From positions 1-8,763 of the forward strand of contig JAICUV010000140.1 of NCBI GenBank assembly GCA_025935655.1: a stretch of DNA of 8,763 nucleotides. The letters are read 5' to 3'. The notes under the pieces are model-generated. The model was not told the DNA's origin and ran no database searches. It was given only the letters and a program-made list of their open reading frames with translations. Position numbers and translations under genes: made by a program. The stretch comes from Chloroflexota bacterium. GTDB lineage: Bacteria > Chloroflexota > Limnocylindria > Limnocylindrales > CSP1-4. How positions within the stretch are numbered: position 1 is the first letter of the stretch; each line of letters begins with the position of its first letter. Shown here piece by piece: positions 1 through 5,391 of the stretch.

Positions 1-1
1 C

Positions 2-769
2 GAGCCGCATCTCGACGCGGGGCGGCTCGTGTTCGCGGGCGTGGACTACGAGGCGATCCTGCGGGCCGCCGAGGCCGAGGCCGACGTCGTCATCTGGGAC
101 GGGGGCAACAACGACCTCCCGTTCTACAAGCCGGACCTGATGATCACGGTCGCCGACCCGCTGCGCCCCGGCGACGAGCTGGGCTACCACCCGGGCGAGT
201 CGAACATGCGCCTGGCCGACGTCATCGTCATCAACAAGGTGGACTCCGCGACGCCCGAGGGCCTCGAGTCGGTCCGCCGGGCGATCAGGGAGGTCAACCC
301 GCGGGCGGCCGTCGTCGAGGCACGGTCCTCGCTGGCGCTGGAGGGCGGCGAGATCCGCGGCCGGTCGGTCGCGGTCGTCGAGGACGGGCCGACGCTCACC
401 CACGGCGGCATGACCTACGGGGCAGGCGTGGTGGCGGCCAGGCGCTTCGGCGCCTCGGAGATCGTCGACCCGGTGCCGTACGCAACGGGCGAGCTCGCGG
501 CGACGCTGGCGAAGTACCCCAAGCTGGAGCGGCTCCTCCCGGCGATGGGCTATGGGCCCAAGCAAGTGCACGAGCTCGAGTCCGCGCTCGCGGCGATCCC
601 CGCCGACGTCGTCCTCGCGGCGACGCCGATCGATCTCCGCCGGGTGCTCACCCTCAGCAAGCCGGTCGTCCGCGTCCGCTACGAGCTGGAGCCGGTCTCC
701 GGCGACCTCGAGACGCCGCTCGGGCCGGTCATCGCGCGCGCGACGGAGGCCCACGCGCTGACGCGCTAG
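2..769 (+). CDS. Cyclic 2,3-diphosphoglycerate synthase-like GTPase (COG2403 type), 5'-partial
   Basis: The reading frame is open from the first codon in the window (base 2) to TAG 767-769, so only the C-terminal 255 residues are present. The family is usually about 440 residues, so roughly 190 are missing upstream. Counting from base 2, the sequence shows a Walker-B-like segment VIWDGGNND at 30-38 and a G4-type guanine-specificity motif NKVD at 78-81. The C-terminal half has the run TYGAG followed by segments around YPKLERLLPAMGYGP and VLAATPIDL that I associate with the COG2403 'predicted GTPase' family, which is often annotated as cyclic 2,3-diphosphoglycerate synthase. The archaeal namesake enzyme makes cyclic 2,3-diphosphoglycerate, but bacterial members of this group are mostly uncharacterised, so the reaction is uncertain. 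The protein is probably cytoplasmic. A strong hairpin 18 nt after the stop separates it from the next genes. The family call is firm; the substrate is not. Confidence 0.85.
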   Translation, partial: EPHLDAGRLVFAGVDYEAILRAAEAEADVVIWDGGNNDLPFYKPDLMITVADPLRPGDELGYHPGESNMRLADVIVINKVDSATPEGLESVRRAIREVNPRAAVVEARSSLALEGGEIRGRSVAVVEDGPTLTHGGMTYGAGVVAARRFGASEIVDPVPYATGELAATLAKYPKLERLLPAMGYGPKQVHELESALAAIPADVVLAATPIDLRRVLTLSKPVVRVRYELEPVSGDLETPLGPVIARATEAHALTR

Positions 770-786
770 GGATTCCACCGCTTGCA

Positions 787-826
787 CGCCGGGCCGGTCG
801 TGGCGCACGCTGCGGCCGGCCCGGCG
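787..826 (+). terminator. Strong GC hairpin after the GTPase gene, likely terminator
   Basis: Arms CGCCGGGCCGG (787-797) and CCGGCCCGGCG (816-826) are perfect 11-bp complements. The 18-nt interior can extend the stem through G-U and G-C pairs (798-804 with 809-815), leaving a four-base loop. It begins 18 nt after the stop codon at 769 and ends 28 nt before the next start codon. No T-run follows (GATTC instead), so it is not a textbook intrinsic terminator. U-less hairpins of this kind are common at gene ends in high-GC genomes and may act with Rho. It could also be a transcript-stabilising 3' structure. Confidence 0.55.
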
Positions 827-853
827 ATTCACGGGCGTGACGTGGGGGAGCCA

Positions 854-1228
854 ATGCGGGCGCGGGCGTCGAACGCAGTCGGTCACATGATCGCGAGCAT
901 CGCCTTCGTGACAACCCTCGCGGCGTGCGGCCAGCTCCCGGTCGGGCCGGCGGTGGACCCGGAGCAGACGCAGTCGCCGTGGGTCGTCGTCCGCGAGGGC
1001 CGTGCGGACGTCAACGGCGACGGGACCGCCCTCTCGATCGAGACGCCCGAGTGGACATATGGCGGCAGCTTCGGGTTCGAGTGGATCGACGCGGGCGGCG
1101 CCCGTCACGACCGCGGGACGCCGGACTGCCTGCCACCCGGCGCCTCGCGGATGGTGCGCTTCGCGGCGACGGAGGTGACCGTCGACGGCAGCACCTGGCG
1201 TCCCATCGTGCTCGTTGACTGCCGATGA
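854..1228 (+). CDS. Small secreted lipoprotein, unknown function
   Basis: A predicted 124-residue protein. The N-terminus has a short basic region (R2, R4), a hydrophobic stretch at 12-23 and a clean lipobox L22-A23-A24-C25, so it should be lipid-anchored outside the cytoplasmic membrane after signal peptidase II cleavage. The mature part has no domain I recognise. It reads like a small beta-rich module and carries two further cysteines (in PDCLPPG and in the final VDCR) that could form a disulfide. ATG 854 is chosen because GGGGGAG lies just upstream (844-850, a short 3-nt spacer) and because a start at TTG 782 would run through the terminator hairpin. ATG 887 is in frame but would leave a very short signal peptide. 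The stop overlaps the next start in an ATGA junction (1225-1228), so the two lipoproteins are probably co-translated. Function is not known. Confidence 0.7.
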   Translation: MRARASNAVGHMIASIAFVTTLAACGQLPVGPAVDPEQTQSPWVVVREGRADVNGDGTALSIETPEWTYGGSFGFEWIDAGGARHDRGTPDCLPPGASRMVRFAATEVTVDGSTWRPIVLVDCR

Positions 1229-1647
1229 CGCGGCCGTCGCGACTCGGCCTTCTGCTGGTGACGGTCGCCGCGGCCTCGTGCTCGCTCATCCCGGCCGCCG
1301 ACCGCACCGACCCGTACGCCATCCACGTCGCCAATGGCACCGCCATCCCGGTCGAGATCGTCGTCAACGGTGTCGCGGCCGGGCGCGTGGGGTCGGGCAC
1401 GGACCAGGTCGTGGACGGCGATGGCGCGGGTCCGCGTCCCTGGACGATCGTCGCGCTCACGGCCGGGACCGGGCGCGAGCTGCTGCGGTTCACGGTCGCC
1501 GATGGCGCCGTGGACATCGAGGGGCGCGACCAGCACGGGTCGGGCGGCCGCGCCGACCTGTCGTGCGGCCGGCTCGACGTGTACGTGGGGCCACCGATGC
1601 TCGGTCCGGCGCCGGGGCCCGGCGTCCCGGGAGACTGCCTGCCCTGA
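1225..1647 (+). CDS. Small secreted lipoprotein, unknown function
   Basis: A predicted 140-residue protein. A basic start (R3, R6), a hydrophobic run at 7-17 and the sequence A16-A17-S18-C19 give a type II signal peptide. Alanine at -3 is a weaker lipobox residue than in the preceding protein. After the anchor, a segment around residues 31-53 (HVANGTAIPVEIVVNG then GRVG) has the alternating pattern of a small beta-sandwich. The C-terminus is glycine/proline-rich and holds a cysteine pair (LSCGRLDVYVG and PGDCLP) that could form a disulfide. I recognise no enzymatic motif. The start overlaps the stop of the upstream lipoprotein gene by 4 nt, which points to a two-gene unit and a shared job at the cell surface, for example binding or sensing, but nothing shows which. 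A 227-nt non-coding gap follows. Confidence 0.7.
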   Translation: MTRPSRLGLLLVTVAAASCSLIPAADRTDPYAIHVANGTAIPVEIVVNGVAAGRVGSGTDQVVDGDGAGPRPWTIVALTAGTGRELLRFTVADGAVDIEGRDQHGSGGRADLSCGRLDVYVGPPMLGPAPGPGVPGDCLP

Positions 1648-1754
1648 TCCGGCCGCGCTCCGTCGCCAACAGAGGCGTCCTCGCCGTCGGGCAGGGACGA
1701 CGACGCTGCTCGATGCGACGGGCGCCGTGGATGCCGCCGAGGGCGACCGCGAGA

Positions 1755-1776
1755 TGACCGGCGGCGGGACCGGTCA
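1755..1776 (+). promoter_or_regulatory. Inverted repeat TGACCGG-N8-CCGGTCA
   Basis: Perfect 7-bp arms (1755-1761 and 1770-1776) around an 8-nt centre, in the non-coding gap between the lipoprotein pair and the next gene, about 100 nt before ATG 1875. The 22-nt size and two-fold symmetry suit a dimeric repressor or activator site. It could equally form an RNA hairpin ending the lipoprotein transcript, although no T-run follows. I could not find a convincing -35/-10 pair near it. Confidence 0.35.
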
Positions 1777-1800
1777 CGACTCCCGGGGCCCGCTGGGCGC

Positions 1801-1835
1801 GCCGTTCGGGACGAACGGCAGGCGATGCGAACGGC
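1801..1835 (+). promoter_or_regulatory. Inverted repeat GCCGTTCG-GGA-CGAACGGC plus a third repeat copy
   Basis: Perfect 8-bp arms (1801-1808 and 1812-1819) flank a 3-nt centre. The right-arm octamer CGAACGGC occurs again at 1828-1835, 16 nt downstream on the same strand. Three copies of one octamer within 35 nt, ending 39 nt before ATG 1875, look like an operator array or a hairpin with two alternative right arms (an attenuator-like switch). With such GC-rich DNA chance is possible, but the TTCG/CGAA core makes this more specific than a plain GC palindrome. Confidence 0.4.
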
Positions 1836-1874
1836 CGCTCGACGGACCATCGGGAGCGTCGAAGGAGACTCCCC

Positions 1875-2234
1875 ATGCACGGAACCACCCGCCCGCGTCC
1901 GACCGTCCATCCCGCCGTCACCGGCGTCAACGCCGTGGTGTGGATCGAGCCCGGCCGCGCGCTCCTGGTCCGCGGGAGAGCGGACGGAGAGACGTCGTCC
2001 ATCGAGACCCACATCCCGGATCGGCCCACGTCGACGCTCCCGGCGCTCGCGGCGGTCGCCCACCAGGTCGGCCCCGTCGACCGGGTCCTCGTCCTCGGGA
2101 CCGACGAGCTGCGGACGGCGCTCGAGCGCGAGATCGTGGCCATCGGGCATCGACCCGAGACCATCCAGGACGCCGTCCTCGAGGGTCCCGTGGATACCGA
2201 CGTCCTTCTCGCGAAGCTGCGGCGGCTCGCCTAG
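1875..2234 (+). CDS. Small conserved-looking protein, unknown (VVWIE / VLVLG pattern)
   Basis: A predicted 119-residue soluble protein with no signal peptide or membrane segment. The start is well supported: AAGGAG at 1862-1867 with a 7-nt spacer before ATG 1875. A beta-strand-like start (AVVWIEPGRALLVRG, about residues 20-34) is followed by a helix and then VDRVLVLGTDELRTALERE (about 69-87), a strand-loop-helix. This loosely resembles small L7Ae/eRF1-domain-3-like 'host attachment' or translational-machinery proteins that begin VVWID and later carry a [D/E]-x-[I/V]-L-[I/L]-x-G-x-[D/G] loop. That resemblance is weak and is not a function call. The gene is 11 nt upstream of the next small gene, so the two are likely co-transcribed, and the palindromic elements at 1755-1835 precede it. 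It may be the first gene of the transcript that leads into the hydrogenase operon. Confidence 0.65.
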   Translation: MHGTTRPRPTVHPAVTGVNAVVWIEPGRALLVRGRADGETSSIETHIPDRPTSTLPALAAVAHQVGPVDRVLVLGTDELRTALEREIVAIGHRPETIQDAVLEGPVDTDVLLAKLRRLA

Positions 2235-2245
2235 GGGAGACGCAC

Positions 2246-2599
2246 GTGCTGGTCATCGACGGCGTCCCCATCCGTCGCCGCCTCGGATCGGCCTATGCCC
2301 GTGCCCGCCTCGCTGAGGCGCTGTTCGACATCGCCCGCGAGGGCATGGATCCCGCGCTCGTCGGACCGTCGGCGCCGGCCGCCCGCGCCTGGCTGCGGGT
2401 CGCGCTCGAGCAGCCGATCGCGCGCGCCAGCGACGCCGCGCTCGACCGGTTCTGCGCGGAGCTGGAGGTCCTCGCCCTCGGCGCGCCGCCGCGGGTCCGT
2501 GCGGCGTTCGGGACCGGCATCGAGCTGGACGACGGGACGGCCACCAGCGAGGCCATGGTCGAGCACGTGCGGGCCACGAGACAGGAGCGGCGCCGATGA
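2246..2599 (+). CDS. Small alpha-helical protein, unknown
   Basis: A predicted 117-residue cytoplasmic protein starting at GTG 2246, with GGGGAGA (2234-2240) 5 nt upstream. It is rich in alanine, arginine and leucine and is predicted by eye to be mostly helical after a short start (MLVIDGVPIRRR). It has a more acidic segment near the end (IELDDGTATSEAM, about 93-105) and a basic tail (RQERRR). There are no cysteines or metal-binding motifs beyond a single C near residue 70, no membrane segment and no family I recognise. It lies 11 nt after the previous gene and 240 nt before the CRP-fold gene, so it may belong to the hydrogenase transcript. Codon use matches its neighbours. The strong Shine-Dalgarno and conserved spacing support a real gene; function is unknown. 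Confidence 0.6.
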   Translation: MLVIDGVPIRRRLGSAYARARLAEALFDIAREGMDPALVGPSAPAARAWLRVALEQPIARASDAALDRFCAELEVLALGAPPRVRAAFGTGIELDDGTATSEAMVEHVRATRQERRR

Positions 2600-2783
2600 C
2601 CGCCTCGGCCCGCCAGGGCCTGGCGAGCGGCGCCGCGCCCGGCGATGGGGTTGCCGCGCGCCGCTCCGTCCCGTTCGCCGCGGGCCGTCCGGCAGGGGGC
2701 GGCGGCCGACAGGCCCGAGGGTCGGGTGGCTGACGGCACTCCCGCGACGATCCCCGCCGGAGTGAGCATCTGGATGCGGGCCC

Positions 2784-2812
2784 GGAGCGCGCGACCACGT
2801 CGTGTGCGCTCC
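2784..2812 (+). promoter_or_regulatory. Imperfect dyad upstream of the CRP-fold/hydrogenase genes
   Basis: GGAGCGC (2784-2790) and GCGCTCC (2806-2812) are perfect 7-bp arms around a 15-nt centre that itself contains CACG-T-CGTG. It ends 27 nt before ATG 2840, inside the 240-nt gap (2600-2839) that otherwise holds no convincing gene. It could be an operator or a leader hairpin for the hydrogenase genes. No FNR box (TTGAT-N4-ATCAA) or classic CRP half-site is visible. Low confidence because GC-rich palindromes are common by chance. Confidence 0.2.
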
Positions 2813-2839
2813 GCCCGACGATCGCGAGGTTCCACCTCC

Positions 2840-3355
2840 ATGACGCTCTCGACGATCTCGCTGGCCACGGACGACCCGGTGGCGGCGCTCTCCGCATCGT
2901 GGTTCGGGACGGGCCTGAGCCCAGAGGCCGTCGCCCGGCTCGCCGGGATCGCCCAGGTGCGGAGCATCGAGCCGGGGACGGCGCTCACCCGCGAGGGATC
3001 GCTCACCGAGGCCCTGGGCATCGTCCTGTCGGGGCGGGTCGCCCTGCGCACCCTCGTCCCGGAGCGGGGCATGGTCACGATCCTGACGGTCGAGCCCGGC
3101 GACGTCGTCGGCTGGTCCGCCCTCGTCCCGCCGCACCGCGCCACGTCGGAGGCCGTCGCCATCGAGCCGGTCATGCTGCTGGAGCTCCCCGGCGAGAAGC
3201 TCCGGGCACTCCTCCGGGCAGACCATGCGCTCGCGGCCTCGGTCTATCCGCGGGTCCTCCAGGCGGTCAGCCGCCGGTTGGCCGCGACCCGGCTCCAGCT
3301 GCTCGACCTGTTCGCGCGCGACGAATGGCGCCACAGCGAGGTCGTCCCGTGGTAG
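2840..3355 (+). CDS. Cyclic-nucleotide-binding-fold (CRP/FNR sensor-like) protein without HTH
   Basis: A predicted 171-residue soluble protein. Residues about 25-125 form a cNMP-binding beta-roll: IEPGTALTREGS (43-54), LGIVLSGRVAL (59-69), VEPGDVVGWSAL (84-95), then HRATSEAVAIEPVMLLELP. A long helix (about 127-160) corresponds to the dimerisation helix of CRP. The protein stops there, so the DNA-binding helix-turn-helix is absent. In the phosphate-binding cassette R100 is kept (PPHRAT), but the position of the ribose-binding Glu of CRP (GE) reads G91-W92, so cAMP binding in the usual way is unlikely. ATG 2840 has GAGG 10 nt upstream. In-frame starts further up (2774, 2645) would add an arginine-rich, low-complexity tail and are not preferred. 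Its end overlaps the hydrogenase diaphorase gene by 7 nt, so it is translationally linked. An inferred role is sensing or modulating the hydrogenase or its transcription via a partner. Confidence 0.85.
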   Translation: MTLSTISLATDDPVAALSASWFGTGLSPEAVARLAGIAQVRSIEPGTALTREGSLTEALGIVLSGRVALRTLVPERGMVTILTVEPGDVVGWSALVPPHRATSEAVAIEPVMLLELPGEKLRALLRADHALAASVYPRVLQAVSRRLAATRLQLLDLFARDEWRHSEVVPW

Positions 3356-5391
3356 TCGACGAGCGCATGCCCTACGCGCCGTACCCGTCCCCCGCAGGGA
3401 CCGCGGTCGCCGCGCCGCCGTCGCCGGTCGCCTCCGCGAACGGGTCGGGCCCCTGGTTCCTCGCCCGCGCGAACCTCGGCGTGCTCATCGACCTCCTTCG
3501 CGAGGACGGCCGGACGGTCATCGGGCCCAAGGTCGTGGACGACGCGGTCGTGTACGACGAGATCACCTCGGTGGACGATCTGCCTGCGGGCATCGGCGAC
3601 GAGCAGTCGCCCGGGCACTACGGCCTGGTCCAGAAGCACGACCGCCGGGTGTTCGACTACGCGGTGGGGCCGCTGAGCCCGAAGCGCTGGACGTTCCCGC
3701 CGGTCGTGCCGCTCAACGTCGGTCGCCGGGACGGCCGGGCCGTGACCTTCGAGCCGGCGGCCATCGATCCGCCGGCGCTCGCGTTCCTGGGCGTGCGCGC
3801 GTGCGAGCTCGCCGCCCTCGGGATCCAGGACCGCGTGTTCCTGGGCGGCCCCTACACCGACGAGGACTACCGCGCCCGGCGCCGCAACGCGCTGGTCATC
3901 GCCGTCAACTGCACGACCGCGTCGTCGACCTGCTTCTGCACCTCGATGGGCACCGGTCCCGAGGCGCGCGGCGGCTACGACCTCGTGCTCACCGAGCTCG
4001 ACGAGGGGTTCACGGTCCGCGCCGGCTCGCCCGAGGGCGCCGACCTCGTCGCGCGGCTCCCCGTCCGGGGCGCGGACGCCGGCCAGATGTTCCGGGCCGC
4101 GGAGGCCGTGGGCAAGGTCGCCGCGATGATGGGCGACCCGGTCCCGACCGCGGGGCTCCACGACCGGCTGCTCGCCCAGTTCGACAGCCCGCGCTGGGCC
4201 GCCATCGCCGAGCGCTGCCTCTCGTGCGCCAACTGCACGATGGTCTGCCCCACCTGCTTCTGCTCGTCCGTCACGCAACGCTCCGACCTCGACGGCGACG
4301 TGTCCACGAGCGAGCGCGTGTGGGACTTCTGCTTCACCGCTGGGTTCGCCAAGGTCGCGGGCGGGAACTTCCGCAGCCGCCCGCGCGACCGCTACCGGCA
4401 GTGGCTGACCCACAAGTTCGCGACCTGGGTGGACCAGTTCGGCACCTTCGGGTGCGTGGGCTGCGGCCGCTGCGTGACGTGGTGCCCGGTGGGGATCGAC
4501 ATCCGCGCGGAGCTGCTCCAGATCGCGCCGCCGCTCGCCGCCCGTCCGGAGCCTGCGCGGGCGCGCCCCGTCGCCTCGACGCCCGGCTCGTTCGCGACGG
4601 CACGCATCGTCGCGGTGCGACCCGAGACCGACGACGTCACGACGCTCACCGTGGGCGACGTGGACCCGGCGTTCCTCGCCGGCGAGTTCGGGCAGTTCGC
4701 GATGGTCGCCGTGCCCGCCTTCCCGCCGCTGCCGATCTCGATCAGCCGGTTCGGCCGCGACACCATCGACCTCACGATCCGCGCCGCCGGCCCGGCGACC
4801 GCCGCGATCATCGGCCTCGGTCCGCGTGACGAGATCGGGCTCCGGGGACCGCTGGGCTCCAGCTGGCCGATCGAGCGCGCGATGGGCCACGACGTCGTCA
4901 TCGTGACCGGCGGCATCGGCCTCGCGCCCCTCCGCCCGCTCATCGACGGGATCCTCGCCCAGCGCGACCGGTTCGACGCGATCCACCTGTACTACGGCGC
5001 CCGGACCCCGGCGGACCAGCTGTACCGCGAGGAGCTGCGCGGCTGGGCCGCCCGCGGCGACATCGACGTCCAGCTGACCGTCGACCGGGCCGGTCCCGGG
5101 TGGACCGGACCGGTGGGCGTCGTGACCCACCTGTTCGACCGCGCGACCTGGGACGGCGACCGCTCGCTCGCCTTCGTGTGTGGCCCGGAGCGGATGATGG
5201 AGGCGACGGTCGAGGCCCTCGAGGGCCGCGGTCTCGCCCCCGACCGGATCTTCGTCACGCTCGAGCGCCACATGGAATGCGGGATCGGGCTGTGCGGGCA
5301 CTGCCAGACCGGGCGCCTGTTCGTGTGTCGAGACGGCCCCGTGTTCTCGCTCGCCCAGGTCGGCGACATCTTCGGCAGGGAGGGCATCTGA
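3349..5391 (+). CDS. Group 3b [NiFe] hydrogenase fused beta (Fe-S) + gamma (FAD/NAD(P)) subunit
   Basis: A 680-residue protein that joins two subunits usually separate in group 3b hydrogenases (HyhB and HyhG). Residues about 20-400 are the beta part: CTTASSTCFC at 188-197, a ferredoxin motif C290-x2-C293-x2-C296-x3-C300-P and a second C369-x2-C372-x2-C375-x3-C379-P, predicted to bind two [4Fe-4S] clusters. A proline/alanine-rich linker (about 395-416) leads into a ferredoxin-NADP reductase-like module (about 417-640). This has PISISRF (462-468) at the FAD site, the nucleotide-binding loop GGIGLAPLR (521-529) and FVCGP near 611. A PyrK-like tail C644-x4-C649-x2-C652-x7-C660 should bind [2Fe-2S]. 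It exchanges electrons between NAD(P)(H) and the hydrogenase core in the cytoplasm. GTG 3349 is preferred because GCGAGG lies 7 nt upstream; ATG 3367 is the alternative (674 residues). The frame is continuous with no internal stop. NAD versus NADP preference cannot be read. Confidence 0.93.
   Translation: MVVDERMPYAPYPSPAGTAVAAPPSPVASANGSGPWFLARANLGVLIDLLREDGRTVIGPKVVDDAVVYDEITSVDDLPAGIGDEQSPGHYGLVQKHDRRVFDYAVGPLSPKRWTFPPVVPLNVGRRDGRAVTFEPAAIDPPALAFLGVRACELAALGIQDRVFLGGPYTDEDYRARRRNALVIAVNCTTASSTCFCTSMGTGPEARGGYDLVLTELDEGFTVRAGSPEGADLVARLPVRGADAGQMFRAAEAVGKVAAMMGDPVPTAGLHDRLLAQFDSPRWAAIAERCLSCANCTMVCPTCFCSSVTQRSDLDGDVSTSERVWDFCFTAGFAKVAGGNFRSRPRDRYRQWLTHKFATWVDQFGTFGCVGCGRCVTWCPVGIDIRAELLQIAPPLAARPEPARARPVASTPGSFATARIVAVRPETDDVTTLTVGDVDPAFLAGEFGQFAMVAVPAFPPLPISISRFGRDTIDLTIRAAGPATAAIIGLGPRDEIGLRGPLGSSWPIERAMGHDVVIVTGGIGLAPLRPLIDGILAQRDRFDAIHLYYGARTPADQLYREELRGWAARGDIDVQLTVDRAGPGWTGPVGVVTHLFDRATWDGDRSLAFVCGPERMMEATVEALEGRGLAPDRIFVTLERHMECGIGLCGHCQTGRLFVCRDGPVFSLAQVGDIFGREGI

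Noticed and set aside
782..853. TTG start at 782 extending the first lipoprotein by 24 residues
   Set aside because: The extension is encoded by the hairpin at 787-826, lacks a ribosome binding site and would put a long non-signal segment before the lipoprotein signal peptide.
1334..2245. Long plus-strand frame running across the 1648-1874 gap into the gene at 2246
   Set aside because: The upstream part overlaps two better genes in another frame and is Arg/Pro/Ser-rich. Only the segment from GTG 2246, with its own ribosome binding site, looks like protein.
2596..2733. 45-codon frame starting in an ATGA overlap with the gene ending at 2599
   Set aside because: It is Gly/Ala/Arg-rich low-complexity sequence with no recognisable feature, typical of open frames in high-GC DNA. 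Kept only as an observation about the gap.
2645..2839. Longer N-terminus for the CRP-fold protein from ATG 2645 or ATG 2774
   Set aside because: The added residues are arginine/proline-rich and unlike the CRP fold, and ATG 2840 gives a normal beginning with a usable GAGG upstream.
3244..5301. Long minus-strand open frame opposite the diaphorase gene
   Set aside because: It is an antisense shadow produced by strong third-position GC bias; its composition is Arg/Gly/Val/Asp-rich with no domain, while the plus strand encodes clear conserved motifs.
3349..5391. Fusion as a frameshift or assembly artefact
   Set aside because: The frame runs unbroken through the linker with the expected motifs in both halves and the same codon bias, so a real fusion is the simpler reading, although raw reads were not available.
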